DNA from: Gammaproteobacteria bacterium
GTDB lineage: Bacteria; Pseudomonadota; Gammaproteobacteria; Burkholderiales; Burkholderiaceae_B
Length of the DNA: 64,000 nucleotides
Direction: 5' to 3'
NCBI GenBank assembly: GCA_018815245.1
Contig: JAHIXK010000011.1
Span: 372,001 to 436,000 of the forward strand
Position numbers and translations under genes: made by a program. Below are positions 10,149 through 18,498 of the stretch, one piece after another. Within the stretch, counting starts at the first letter, position 1. Every line of letters begins with the position of its first letter. A model generated the notes under the pieces. It was not told where the DNA came from and did not search any database. It saw only the letters and a list, made by a program, of their open reading frames with translations.

Positions 10149-10537
10149 GCGCACATCAACATGATCACCACGACCACCATGACGACAGCGATGAAGTGCA
10201 TGTCAGCATGCGCGATTACGCAGTCGGTTTCGTGCTGTCCGTCATACTGACAGCCATTCCCTTTGCCCTGGTGATGGGCAATGTGTTCAACAATTCAGTG
10301 ACCACAGCCTTGGTAATTTTGGCTTTTGGTGCTGTTCAAATTGTGGTTCACATGGTTTACTTCCTGCACATGAACAGCAAATCGGAAGGTGGCTGGACCA
10401 TGTTGGCCCTGATGTTCACGCTGATTCTAGTGGTCATCACGCTGGTCGGTTCAATCTGGGTCATGTTCCACTTGAATTCCAACATGATGCCTGGCATGGA
10501 TCACGAGGCCATCGAGTCGATTCAACAACTGAAATAA
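10145..10537 (+). CDS. cyoD: Cytochrome bo-type ubiquinol oxidase subunit IV
   Basis: A small three-helix membrane protein of 130 residues. A His/Asp-rich cytoplasmic N-terminus (HQHDHHDHHDDSDE) precedes the conserved MRDYAVGFVLSVILTAIPF segment and FGAVQIVVHMVYFLHM. In E. coli CyoD aids CuB insertion and assembly of the complex. The start is set by the ATGA overlap with cyoC and the upstream GGGAG. The Cyo block here lacks cyoE (haem O synthase), which must be elsewhere in the genome; a SURF1 gene follows instead. Confidence 0.93.
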   Translation: MSAHQHDHHDHHDDSDEVHVSMRDYAVGFVLSVILTAIPFALVMGNVFNNSVTTALVILAFGAVQIVVHMVYFLHMNSKSEGGWTMLALMFTLILVVITLVGSIWVMFHLNSNMMPGMDHEAIESIQQLK

Positions 10538-10553
10538 GGGAACGCGGCGCACG

Positions 10554-11309
10554 ATGAATGAAGTTTCAAAGCCTCAGTCAGTACGTGCAAGCAGTTCGGT
10601 GAAAAGGCTGCTGGGCTTTGCCCTGGCGGCCTTTTTTTTCTCCGTGTTTTGTGCATTGGGCACCTGGCAGGTGTATCGGCTTGATTACAAGCTTGATTTG
10701 ATTGACCGTGTAGAAAGCCGCGTGCATGCGCAGCCTGTGAATGCACCGGCACAACTCGAATGGCCAGCAGTAAGCCGTGAAACCCATGAATACCTGAACG
10801 TGACAGTGCAGGGCGAGTTACTTCCCCGGTACACCACCCGCGTGCAAGCCACCACGGCGCTGGGGGCAGGGCACTGGTTGATGACCCCGCTGCGCAGAGT
10901 CGGCGGGGAAATTGTGTGGATTAATCGCGGCTACATTCCGCTTGATCAACCCGACCCCATGAGCGCTGAAAATACCCAGGGTCAATTTGAGGTGCGTGGG
11001 CTGTTGCGCATCAGCGAAGCCGACGGCGCTTTTCTTCGTGAAAACGACCCAGCCGGTAATCGCTGGTATTCCCGCGACATCACGGCCTTGTCGACCCACC
11101 ATGGCTTGCAACCCGCTGCACCGTACTTTATCGACGCAGGAACACCGCGCAACCTGGGCGAGGAAATCACCGGTTTTACCCCCAAAACCTACCCGGTGGA
11201 TGGATTAACTGTAATCAAGTTTCACAACAGCCACTTGGTGTACGCCATCACTTGGTATGCTTTGGCCTTGATGGTGGCGGGCATTACCGTGTGGCTGAAT
11301 AAAAAGTAA
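10554..11309 (+). CDS. SURF1-family haem-copper oxidase assembly protein
   Basis: A 251-residue inner-membrane protein with the SURF1 layout: a first helix at residues about 16-36 ending in CALGTWQVYRLDYKLDLI, a periplasmic domain containing HWLMTPLRR and the conserved IVWINRGYIPL, and a last helix at about 226-246 (NSHLVYAITWYALALMVAG). SURF1 proteins assist haem insertion into subunit I. The gene follows cyoD by 16 bases in the same operon, so it most likely serves the Cyo-type oxidase. Identification is firm by motif; which haem type it handles is an inference. Confidence 0.9.
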   Translation: MNEVSKPQSVRASSSVKRLLGFALAAFFFSVFCALGTWQVYRLDYKLDLIDRVESRVHAQPVNAPAQLEWPAVSRETHEYLNVTVQGELLPRYTTRVQATTALGAGHWLMTPLRRVGGEIVWINRGYIPLDQPDPMSAENTQGQFEVRGLLRISEADGAFLRENDPAGNRWYSRDITALSTHHGLQPAAPYFIDAGTPRNLGEEITGFTPKTYPVDGLTVIKFHNSHLVYAITWYALALMVAGITVWLNKK

Positions 11310-11364
11310 ACAGGCACGGTGAACCACCACGTTTTTTCAGAACCGCAGCAGGACCTCAATTTGC

Positions 11365-12714
11365 ATGGCCATTAATACCGACATTGTTACCATTCGACAG
11401 GGCGCGCGGGCCTTCGAAGAAACGAATGTGCTCAACGAAACCGGCCACAAAAACATGCTGCATTTAATCCACTTGCGCTGGTTGGCCGTGGGCGGGCAAA
11501 TCGCAACCATTGTGGTGGCCACATTGGGCTTGGGCGTTCAGTTGCCCTTGTTCAGTATGCTTGCCGTGATGGTGTGTTTGATCGCCTTCAATATTGGTAG
11601 CCATTTGCGCTGGCATGAAGAACGCGTGGTCAGCAACCGGGAATTGTTTCTCGCCATGCTGGTGGATATCGGCAGCCTGACCGCCCAGTTGTACTTCACC
11701 GGTGGCATCAACAACCCCTTTGTTTTCCTGTTTTTGTTGCAGGTGATCTTGAGTGCGGTGTTGTTGCGCTCGGAATCCACCTGGAGCGTCGTGTGGATCA
11801 CCACCCTGTGCCTGGCCTTTCTTTCCGTGTTCAATCGCCCCTTGGAATGGCCACTCAACAGCCCCTATCAACTTGCCGATTTGTATGCCACAGGTTTGCT
11901 GATCTGTTTTGTATTGAATGCGGCGCTGCTTGTCATCTTCATCACGCGGATAGGGCGCAACCTGCGTGCTGGCGATGCTACGCTTGCAAGCCTGCGACAG
12001 CGTGCGGCAGAGGAAGAACACATCGTTCGCATGGGCCTGCTGGCCAGTGGTGCTGCACATGAACTGGGCACGCCTTTGGCCACCATGTCCGTTGTGCTTG
12101 GCGACTGGAAACGCATGCCACAATTTGCCGGAAACCCTGCCATGCTGGAAGAAATTGAGGAAATCGAGGCTCAGTTGTTGCGTTGCAAAAGCATTGTCAG
12201 TGGCATTTTGTTGTCGGCTGGTGAAACACGCGGCGAATCGTCCTCGAAAACCACCTTGAATGACTTCTTTGAAGAACTGGTGGAGGAATGGGAAAGCACC
12301 CGCCCTGCCCAGCACTTTGAGTACAACAGCACCATCACAGAAGAATTCACGGTGGCCTTCGATTCCACGGTGAAGCAGATGGTATTCAATGTGCTGGACA
12401 ATGCCTTGGAAGTTTCACCGAACTGGTTGCGTTTTGATGTGTCTAGAAGTGAAGACAATTTGTTGCTCACGGTGACCGATCAGGGGCCAGGCTTTCAGCA
12501 ACATATTCTTGAACAGCTGGGCACGCCCTACAATTCGAGCAAAGGGCGCCCAGGCGGAGGTTTGGGCTTGTTCCTAGTCATGAACGTGGCCCGAACACTG
12601 GGTGGTACGTTGCATGCGCGCAATTGTGAGCGTGGTGGTGCGGAAGTGCGAATGACCCTGCCCCTGAATGCGTTGGTGCTTCAAGAATTCAACCGGAAAA
12701 AGGATTTGCAATGA
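11365..12714 (+). CDS. regB: RegB/PrrB-type redox sensor histidine kinase
   Basis: A 449-residue membrane kinase. About six hydrophobic helices cover residues 30-200 and include the RegB quinone-binding heptad GGINNPF (residues about 113-119). The phosphorylated His232 lies in GAAHELGTPLATMS, the H-box typical of RegB. Cys274 in LLRCKSIV corresponds to the redox-active Cys of Rhodobacter RegB. The ATPase domain shows VLDNALEVSP (N box), VTDQGPGF (G1) and GRPGGGLGLFL (G2). It overlaps regA by ATGA. In other bacteria RegB is inhibited by oxidised quinone and controls respiratory and carbon-fixation genes; here the position after a quinol oxidase and before sox supports a respiratory control role. 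Confidence 0.93.
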   Translation: MAINTDIVTIRQGARAFEETNVLNETGHKNMLHLIHLRWLAVGGQIATIVVATLGLGVQLPLFSMLAVMVCLIAFNIGSHLRWHEERVVSNRELFLAMLVDIGSLTAQLYFTGGINNPFVFLFLLQVILSAVLLRSESTWSVVWITTLCLAFLSVFNRPLEWPLNSPYQLADLYATGLLICFVLNAALLVIFITRIGRNLRAGDATLASLRQRAAEEEHIVRMGLLASGAAHELGTPLATMSVVLGDWKRMPQFAGNPAMLEEIEEIEAQLLRCKSIVSGILLSAGETRGESSSKTTLNDFFEELVEEWESTRPAQHFEYNSTITEEFTVAFDSTVKQMVFNVLDNALEVSPNWLRFDVSRSEDNLLLTVTDQGPGFQQHILEQLGTPYNSSKGRPGGGLGLFLVMNVARTLGGTLHARNCERGGAEVRMTLPLNALVLQEFNRKKDLQ

Positions 12715-13259
12715 GCCAGGTTTGCGGTACGGAAAGGCTTTTGTTGCTGGTCGAAGACGACGAGGCATTTGCACGCGTGCTAAGGCGCTCTTTTGAGCGT
12801 CGTGATTACAAAGTGCTTCATGCCAGCAATCAGGATGCAATGGAAACATTGCTCCTTAAACAAACACCCACACACGCCGTGGTTGATTTGAAGCTGAGTG
12901 GCCAGTCCTCGGGATTGAATTGCGTGCAGGCGTTGCACGCCCACAACCCAGCCATGCTGATTGTGGTGTTAACCGGCTTTGCAAGTATCAACACCGCTGT
13001 AGAGGCCATCAAGCTGGGTGCCTGCCAGTACCTGGCAAAACCCTCGAACACCGACGACATTGAGGCAGCCTTTGGCCACGTTGCAGGCAGTGAACCCGTC
13101 GAATTGACCAACCGCACCACCTCCATTAAAAACCTGGAGTGGGAACGCATTCACGAAGTGCTGGTAGAAACCGATTTCAATATTTCAGAAACTGCACGGC
13201 GGTTGGGCATGCACCGCCGAACGCTTGCCCGAAAACTTGAAAAACGTCGCGTTAAATAA
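12711..13259 (+). CDS. regA: RegA/PrrA/ActR-type response regulator
   Basis: A 182-residue partner of RegB. The receiver has LLLVEDDEAFARVL (acidic pair), the phospho-acceptor Asp59 in AVVDLKLSGQSSG, VVLTGFASI (Thr) and YLAKPSN (Lys). A linker leads to a Fis-type helix-turn-helix at the C-terminus, with the diagnostic NISETARRLGMHRRTLARKL that is nearly invariant among RegA/PrrA/ActR proteins. Length matches the family (about 180-185). The start overlaps the regB stop, so production of the two is coupled. Likely targets in this genome are the flanking cyo and sox operons, but no RegA site was identified with confidence. Confidence 0.93.
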   Translation: MSQVCGTERLLLLVEDDEAFARVLRRSFERRDYKVLHASNQDAMETLLLKQTPTHAVVDLKLSGQSSGLNCVQALHAHNPAMLIVVLTGFASINTAVEAIKLGACQYLAKPSNTDDIEAAFGHVAGSEPVELTNRTTSIKNLEWERIHEVLVETDFNISETARRLGMHRRTLARKLEKRRVK

Positions 13260-13262
13260 AAA

Positions 13263-13742
13263 CTAGTTCAATTCTTCTTCGCCGGGCAGACCGGGCAGGG
13301 CGATCACCTCGATGCCCTCATCGCGCAGTTCTTCAAATTCTTCAGGGCTGGCTTGCCCCCGAATGGCGCGAATGGGCGCCTCCTCATAGTGAATTTTCCG
13401 TGCTTCCTCCGCAAAGCGTTCACCCACATCTTCCGAGTGGTTGATCAAGGCCTGAATGGCTTGTCGGGCCATCACAAATGCGGTGGCCACATCGACGGAA
13501 TTTGGTTTGTGGGCTACAGTAGGTGCTGGCGCAGAAGTGGGTGCATCCGCTGGCTGAATTGCCACAGCGCTTTTGCTGCCAATATTGACCTTGGATGGCA
13601 CCTTGCGAATGGCTGAAGTGCCACATTCAGGGCAGGTCAGCAGTGTTTGTTCGCGCTGGGAATCGAAGTCCTCGCTGGATCGGAACCAGCCTTCAAAGCG
13701 GTGGGAGTATTCGCACTCCAGGTCGTAAATGATAATTGCCAC
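13263..13742 (-). CDS. DUF1178 family protein
   Basis: A 159-residue cytoplasmic protein of the DUF1178 family. The N-terminus MAIIIYDLECEYSHRFEGWF is the family signature, followed by LTCPECG, a CxxC that with the upstream Cys suggests a small zinc ribbon. A Pro/Ala-rich variable segment (residues about 82-95) precedes the conserved C-terminal part with GERFAEEARKIHYEEAP and ANGQ-type AIRGQASPEEFEELRDEGIEV. Function is unknown; in many Proteobacteria the gene lies beside housekeeping genes. It is convergent with regA, with only three bases between the stops. Confidence 0.88.
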   Translation of the reverse strand: MAIIIYDLECEYSHRFEGWFRSSEDFDSQREQTLLTCPECGTSAIRKVPSKVNIGSKSAVAIQPADAPTSAPAPTVAHKPNSVDVATAFVMARQAIQALINHSEDVGERFAEEARKIHYEEAPIRAIRGQASPEEFEELRDEGIEVIALPGLPGEEELN

Positions 13743-13858
13743 AATGTTTGTATCTGTTTCTGAATTTGGTTATTTTACAGTGGAATGGTTTGCCTACCGC
13801 AGAATTTGAATCTCTTCTAGAATTCGAATAACACCCATCAAGACCCAAAGAGGTTTGT

Positions 13859-14212
13859 ATGTCCCGTAAAAAGTCACTTGAACCGCATTTGCGAGGCATC
13901 GTTGACTTGGTTTCCGCAACGCTGGACGAAGGCACACGCCAGGTTGAAGGTGTGCACCGCCGCATTGCCGACATTCCATTTGCGGTGTTGAAAAAAATTC
14001 GCCCCATTGCACCCATCTCCTCGGTAGTGCACATGGTGGAGAAGAAAATTACCCATTCCGCTTACGACACTGTGCGCCTTGTCGCCAAGGTAGGCGCACA
14101 GGCTGTGCACAATGTGCTGCCCACCGATCCAGCCAGCCAGGGCATCTCCAGGCCGGAATACAAAATCGATCACGACACCCTTCGAGCGCAAAAGTCTAAG
14201 AAGAAACCCTAG
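13859..14212 (+). CDS. Small hypothetical protein (117 aa)
   Basis: A basic protein of 117 residues without signal peptide or membrane helix. It begins at ATG 13859 after an AGAGG. The pattern GIVDLVSATLDEGTRQVEGVHRRIADIPF followed by SVVHMVEKKITHSAYDTVRLVAKVGAQAV, two amphipathic helices, is reminiscent of the helical N-terminal segment that precedes the alpha/beta-hydrolase domain in some Burkholderiales lipase-like proteins, but no hydrolase follows here. It could therefore be a stand-alone version or an unrelated protein. It precedes the sox promoter by about 10 bases on the same strand. Function unknown. Confidence 0.7.
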   Translation: MSRKKSLEPHLRGIVDLVSATLDEGTRQVEGVHRRIADIPFAVLKKIRPIAPISSVVHMVEKKITHSAYDTVRLVAKVGAQAVHNVLPTDPASQGISRPEYKIDHDTLRAQKSKKKP

Positions 14213-14223
14213 GTTAAAACTAC

Positions 14224-14252
14224 TTGTTAAAGTTTTATTTAGAGCGTACATT
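14224..14252 (+). promoter_or_regulatory. Candidate sox operon promoter
   Basis: TTGTTA at 14224-14229 and TACATT at 14247-14252 are separated by exactly 17 bases, about 85 bases before soxC. The hexamers match the sigma-70 consensus at four or five positions each. Transcription would start near 14259, so the palindrome and triple repeat at 14265-14304 would lie just downstream of +1. This is an inference from sequence only. Confidence 0.4.
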
Positions 14253-14264
14253 CTAGGCATGAGC

Positions 14265-14304
14265 GTATGCGCATACAAAGTTCATATAAGGTTCATACAA
14301 AGCG
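14265..14304 (+). repeat. Palindrome plus three 11-bp direct repeats before soxC
   Basis: A perfect 12-base palindrome, GTATGCGCATAC, covers 14265-14276. It overlaps the first of three head-to-tail units of exactly 11 bases: CATACAAAGTT (14272-14282), CATATAAGGTT (14283-14293) and CATACAAAGCG (14294-14304). An 11-base period puts the same face of the helix toward a protein, so this looks like an operator array for control of the sox genes. The binding protein is unknown. Confidence 0.5.
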
Positions 14305-14336
14305 CATCGAAAAAATAAAGCAATCAGGAGACAGTT

Positions 14337-15701
14337 GTGTCATTTGACATTCCATCAGACACCCCCTTGGGGCAAGTGGTGCGGGCGCCGGAAAACTTTG
14401 TCAGTCGGTCTGACATTGCCTTGGTAAACCGTGTAAACGATACCGACCGCCGCAGTTTTTTCAAAAAAGCCTTTGCAGCAGCGGCTGTGGGCACAGTGGC
14501 CGCATCGCCAGCCCTGGCTGCCGCCGCCAAAAGTGATCCGGCTATTTTAAATTTGCCAGCGCACAGCAAGGGTTTGGGGCAACCCGTGGCCGCACGCCCC
14601 TATGGCCTTCCCTCCAAGTATGAGGAAAACCTGCAGCGCCGTGAATCGCCTGGTTTGACCCGCGTGAATGCCTCGTCGGTGTCCTTTTGCCCACTGCAGG
14701 GTTTGTTTGGTGTCGTTACGCCATCCGGCCTGCATTTCGAGCGCCACCACCAAGGCTGGTGGGACATTGACCCCACCCAGCATCGCTTGATGATCAATGG
14801 TTTGGTCAAAAAGCAAATGGTGTTCACGGTGGACGAGCTGATGCGCATGGAATCGGTTTCCCGCATTCATTTCATTGAATGTGGTGCAAATTCGGGCATG
14901 GAATGGGGCAATGTGGCCGTGCCCACCGTGCAGTACACCCATGGCATGTTGAGTTGCTCTGAATTCACGGGCGTGCCCCTGATCAAGGTGCTTGAGTACT
15001 GCGGCGTGGACCTGAAGAAAGGCCGTTTTATTCTGGCTGAGGGGGCCGATGGTTCCTCAATGACCCGCACCATCCCCATGGAAATGGTTGAAAGTGGAGA
15101 GGTGTTGCTTGCATACGGGCAAAACGGCGAAATGCTGCGCCCGGAAAATGGGTACCCGCTTCGCTTGGTGGTACCGGGTGTGCAGGGCGTGAGCTGGGTC
15201 AAATACCTTCGCAGAATTGAGGTGGGCGACAAGCCATATGGCACCAAAGACGAGGCAATTCACTACGTGGATTTGATGCCGGATGGCACGCATCGCCAAT
15301 ACACCTCCATTCAGGAATGCAAGTCCGTGATCACCACACCATCGGGCGGTCAAAAGCTGCTTGCCAAGGGTTTCTACAACATCACCGGGCTGGCCTGGAG
15401 CGGGCGGGGAAAAATAACCGGGGTGGATGTGTCCACGGATGGCGGAAAAAACTGGAAAACTGCCCGCTTGCAAGGGCCGATCAATGACAAATCGTTGACC
15501 CGTTTCAATTTGCCATGGGTTTGGGATGGCAAAAGTGACGTGTTGTTGCAAAGCCGCGCTGTTGACAGCACGGGTTATGTGCAGCCAGCCTATCGCGCGC
15601 TACGCGAAGTACGTGGCGAAAAAAGCGTTTATCACAACAATGCAATTCAAAGCTGGCGTGTTGACGCCGCGGGTGAAGTGCACAACGTGCATGTGGGGTG
15701 A
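14337..15701 (+). CDS. soxC: Sulfane dehydrogenase subunit SoxC (molybdopterin)
   Basis: The molybdenum-cofactor subunit of the periplasmic sulfane dehydrogenase SoxCD, 454 residues. A twin-arginine signal is present (TDRRSFFKKAFAAAAVG, Arg38-Arg39), as needed for export of a folded cofactor protein. The Mo-ligating Cys182 is in HFIECGANSGMEW, within the sulfite-oxidase fold; the C-terminal dimerisation domain has ITGLAWSGRGKITGVDVSTDGG. The start is GTG 14337, nine bases after AGGAG. SoxCD removes six electrons from the SoxY-bound sulfane sulfur, so its presence means thiosulfate can be oxidised fully to sulfate without sulfur globules. First gene of soxCDYZAXB. Confidence 0.96.
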   Translation: MSFDIPSDTPLGQVVRAPENFVSRSDIALVNRVNDTDRRSFFKKAFAAAAVGTVAASPALAAAAKSDPAILNLPAHSKGLGQPVAARPYGLPSKYEENLQRRESPGLTRVNASSVSFCPLQGLFGVVTPSGLHFERHHQGWWDIDPTQHRLMINGLVKKQMVFTVDELMRMESVSRIHFIECGANSGMEWGNVAVPTVQYTHGMLSCSEFTGVPLIKVLEYCGVDLKKGRFILAEGADGSSMTRTIPMEMVESGEVLLAYGQNGEMLRPENGYPLRLVVPGVQGVSWVKYLRRIEVGDKPYGTKDEAIHYVDLMPDGTHRQYTSIQECKSVITTPSGGQKLLAKGFYNITGLAWSGRGKITGVDVSTDGGKNWKTARLQGPINDKSLTRFNLPWVWDGKSDVLLQSRAVDSTGYVQPAYRALREVRGEKSVYHNNAIQSWRVDAAGEVHNVHVG

Positions 15702-15706
15702 CAACG

Positions 15707-16768
15707 ATGAATAAATTCAAGTTTGAACAACGGTTCAAAGATTTGCCCTGTCGTGCCTTGGTTGCGGCGTTCTTGTGCTCGTTTGTTTTTGGTGTGGGAA
15801 CGGCGCATTCGATGGATGGCTTGGGTAAAGTGGCCACGCCCGATGAACTGAAAGCATGGGACATTGATGTTCGCCCAGACTTCGTGGGCCTGCCCAAAGG
15901 CAGCGGCAGTGTTGAAAAGGGCATGGAAGTGTGGGAGGCTCAATGTGCGTCTTGCCACGGCGTGTTTGGAGAAAGCAATGAAGTGTTCACGCCCCTTGTG
16001 GGCGGCACCACGGAAGAAGACATCAAGGCCGGGCGCGTTGCAGCCTTGAAAAACGGTTCATCACCCCAGCGAACCACTTTGATGAAAGTGCCAACCCTGT
16101 CCACCTTGTGGGACTACATTAACCGAGCCATGCCCTGGACCGCACCGAAAACGCTGAGCACAGAAGAGGTGTATGCCGTAACGGCCTACATTTTGAACAT
16201 GGGAGGCCTGGTTGATGACGATTTCACTTTGAGCGACAAAAACATGGCTGAGGTGCAGAACAAACTGCCCAACCGCAATGGCATGCAAACCAACCACGGC
16301 ATGTGGCTGGTTTCGGGTAAACCCGATGTCAAAGAAAAGCGTTGCATGTCAAACTGCAAACCAGCTTCGAAAATTACGTCTTCACTGCCCGAATATGCCC
16401 GTGATTCCCATGGTAATTTGAAAGATCAAAATCGTCTGGTTGGTCCGGTTCGGGGTTCTGTCACTGTTGCAGACGCCGGGCAAAAAAAATCAGCTGAACC
16501 CAAGCTGAGCACCAATTCCGGGGAGTCCTTGTTCAAGGCCAACGGTTGTGTGGCCTGCCATGCAGTGGATCAGAAAAAGCTGGGTCCCTCCGTTGTGGCC
16601 GTGGCACAAAAGTATGCAGACAAACCGGATTCAAAAGATTATTTGGCCGGTAAAATAAAAGGTGGCAGCAGTGGCGTATGGGGTGACATGCCCATGCCCG
16701 CGCAAGGACATTTGTCAGATGAAGATTTAAGTGCACTTTCCGCTTGGTTTTTGTCCAAAAAGAAGTGA
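15707..16768 (+). CDS. soxD: Sulfane dehydrogenase subunit SoxD (dihaem cytochrome c)
   Basis: The cytochrome subunit of SoxCD, about 353 residues. A signal peptide (residues about 14-36) is followed by two c-type haem sites, CASCH starting at Cys80 and CVACH starting at Cys281, with a long linker that contains a further Cys pair in KRCMSNCKPASK. It accepts electrons from the Mo centre of SoxC and passes them to other periplasmic cytochromes. ATG 15707 is preferred (GGGGTG upstream); a GTG at 15698 overlapping the soxC stop is an alternative. Separated from soxY by about 30 bases. Confidence 0.95.
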   Translation: MNKFKFEQRFKDLPCRALVAAFLCSFVFGVGTAHSMDGLGKVATPDELKAWDIDVRPDFVGLPKGSGSVEKGMEVWEAQCASCHGVFGESNEVFTPLVGGTTEEDIKAGRVAALKNGSSPQRTTLMKVPTLSTLWDYINRAMPWTAPKTLSTEEVYAVTAYILNMGGLVDDDFTLSDKNMAEVQNKLPNRNGMQTNHGMWLVSGKPDVKEKRCMSNCKPASKITSSLPEYARDSHGNLKDQNRLVGPVRGSVTVADAGQKKSAEPKLSTNSGESLFKANGCVACHAVDQKKLGPSVVAVAQKYADKPDSKDYLAGKIKGGSSGVWGDMPMPAQGHLSDEDLSALSAWFLSKKK

Positions 16769-16797
16769 GTGAACGGAATTTTTAGGAGGAGTAGTCA

Positions 16798-17271
16798 ATG
16801 AACCAGAACAGACGCACCATGCTGAAGGCTTCATCGAGCCTTACAGTACTTGGTTTGGCAATTTCCGCAGGCTTGATCAAGCCCAATGAGGCATTCGCAA
16901 AGGCCGGTTACAACGAAAAGGCATTCGATGCCAAAACGATGGACGACTTGATGAAAGCTTTGGGCGGCAGCATGCCAACTGAAAGCAAAGACATCATCGT
17001 CGTGGCACCCGATATCGCCGAGAACGGCGCTGTGGTCCCCGTGGGTGCCGAAAGCAAACTGAAAAACACCACCGAGGTTTCCTTGCTGGTGGCCAACAAC
17101 CCCGCCATGATGTCCGCTCAATTCATGATTCCGGAGGGCACGGAAGCCAAGGTCAATACTCGCGTAAAAATGGGCAAGTCCAGCGATGTGTATGCACTGG
17201 TGAAAGCCGATGGCAAGTATTACTTTGCCAAGAAAGAGGTCAAAGTAACCCTCGGCGGTTGTGGCGGTTAA
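16798..17271 (+). CDS. soxY: Thiosulfate oxidation carrier protein SoxY
   Basis: The sulfur-carrying subunit of SoxYZ, 157 residues. The protein ends in the diagnostic swinging arm LGGCGG, with Cys155 as the covalent sulfur attachment site. A twin-arginine signal (NRRTMLKASSSLTVLGLAI) is present; SoxZ lacks one and is thought to be co-exported with SoxY. A strong AGGAGG lies eight bases before ATG 16798. Thiosulfate is bound to this Cys by SoxXA, hydrolysed by SoxB and oxidised by SoxCD. Second transcriptional segment of the sox operon, 23 bases before soxZ. Confidence 0.96.
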   Translation: MNQNRRTMLKASSSLTVLGLAISAGLIKPNEAFAKAGYNEKAFDAKTMDDLMKALGGSMPTESKDIIVVAPDIAENGAVVPVGAESKLKNTTEVSLLVANNPAMMSAQFMIPEGTEAKVNTRVKMGKSSDVYALVKADGKYYFAKKEVKVTLGGCGG

Positions 17272-17294
17272 TTACAATATTCAGGAGATGAGAA

Positions 17295-17606
17295 ATGGGT
17301 GATCCAATGAAAATTCGCGCCAAGGCAAATGGCGACGAAGTAGAAGTGAAAGTGTTGATGTCGCATGAAATGGAAACAGGTCAGCGCAAGGCCTCCGATG
17401 GCAGCCTGGTGCCGGCCTGGTTTATCCAGAACGTGACCGCCAAATGCAACGACAAAATTGTGCTGCAAGCCAACTGGGGTCCTGCTGTGTCGAAAAACCC
17501 TTTCATGTCGTTTGCTTTCAAGGGCGGCAAGGCTGGGGACACGCTCGAAATTACCTGGACCGACAACAAAGGCGATTCAAGAACCGACAAAACGAAAATA
17601 GCGTAA
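17295..17606 (+). CDS. soxZ: Thiosulfate oxidation carrier complex protein SoxZ
   Basis: The 103-residue partner of SoxY, an immunoglobulin-like beta-sandwich that stabilises the SoxY arm and docks the other Sox enzymes. Family features visible are KVLMSHEMETGQRK, the central PAWFIQNVTA strand and the C-terminal SFAFKGGKAGDTLEITWTDN. No signal peptide, as expected. AGGAG precedes ATG 17295; ATG 17307 (MKIRAK) is also plausible. Confidence 0.95.
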   Translation: MGDPMKIRAKANGDEVEVKVLMSHEMETGQRKASDGSLVPAWFIQNVTAKCNDKIVLQANWGPAVSKNPFMSFAFKGGKAGDTLEITWTDNKGDSRTDKTKIA

Positions 17607-17644
17607 TCTCAATTAGATGCATAACCATAAAAAAGGGGAGTGAG

Positions 17645-18481
17645 ATGAGGCATACAGTAAACGCAGCAACCCGCAGAGTGTTTGCCATCCTGTTAGGCAC
17701 CGCTGCAAGCGCATTGTTTACCATGAATGCGTTTGCACAGAAAACCACTGAGCAGGGCATTCAGGAATACCGCGACATGCTGGCCGATGGCAATCCGGCT
17801 GAATTGATCGAACTGCGTGGTGAAGACCTGTGGACAAAGCCACAAGGCCCCAAGAACGCTTCGCTTGAACAATGCGATGTGGGCATGGGACCTGGAAAGC
17901 TGGAAGGCGCTGTGGCCCAAATGCCGCGTTTTTTCAGTGACGCAGGCAAGGTCATGGACATCGAAACCCGCCTTGTTCACTGCATGGTGACCTTGCAGGG
18001 GCGCGATGTTGCTGAAATCACCAAGAAACCGTTTTCCAGCGATGGGGAAAAACCCTCTGAACTGGAATCACTGGTTGCTTACGTTTACGCTGCATCACGC
18101 GGTGCAACCATCAAGGTGCCGCAATCGCACCCAGAGGAACGCGCAGCACGGGCGCGAGGCGAGAAAATTTTCTTTTACCGTGCCGGCCCCTATGATTTTT
18201 CCTGTGCAAGCTGCCATGCAACAGATGACCAGCGTATTCGCCTGCAAGGTTTGCCCAATCTGACCAAGCCCGAGCCCGCACAGGCCGCCTTTGGCGCCTG
18301 GCCAGCCTATCGGGTTTCTCAAGGTGCGGTTCGTTCCATGCAATGGCGCATGTACGACTGTTTCCGTCAGCAACGTTTCCCCGAGTTGAAGTACGGCTCG
18401 CAAGCATCGATTGACCTGATTACCTACCTGGGTGTTAAAGCCGAGGGCGGTACCATGCAGGCCACATCGCTTAAGCGCTAA
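17645..18481 (+). CDS. soxA: Sulfur oxidation c-type cytochrome SoxA (monohaem type)
   Basis: The catalytic subunit of SoxXA, about 278 residues, which joins thiosulfate to the SoxY Cys. A signal peptide covers residues 1-31. Only one haem-binding motif is present, CASCH at Cys187-His191; the N-terminal half has lone cysteines (LEQCD and LVHCM) at the place of the first haem of dihaem SoxA proteins, so this is the monohaem type with a probable disulfide. Cys239 in MYDCFRQQRFPE is the expected Cys-persulfide haem ligand. GGGGAG lies just before ATG 17645; a longer frame upstream would overlap soxZ. Confidence 0.95.
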   Translation: MRHTVNAATRRVFAILLGTAASALFTMNAFAQKTTEQGIQEYRDMLADGNPAELIELRGEDLWTKPQGPKNASLEQCDVGMGPGKLEGAVAQMPRFFSDAGKVMDIETRLVHCMVTLQGRDVAEITKKPFSSDGEKPSELESLVAYVYAASRGATIKVPQSHPEERAARARGEKIFFYRAGPYDFSCASCHATDDQRIRLQGLPNLTKPEPAQAAFGAWPAYRVSQGAVRSMQWRMYDCFRQQRFPELKYGSQASIDLITYLGVKAEGGTMQATSLKR

Positions 18482-18498
18482 CAACAAGGAGAAAAATT

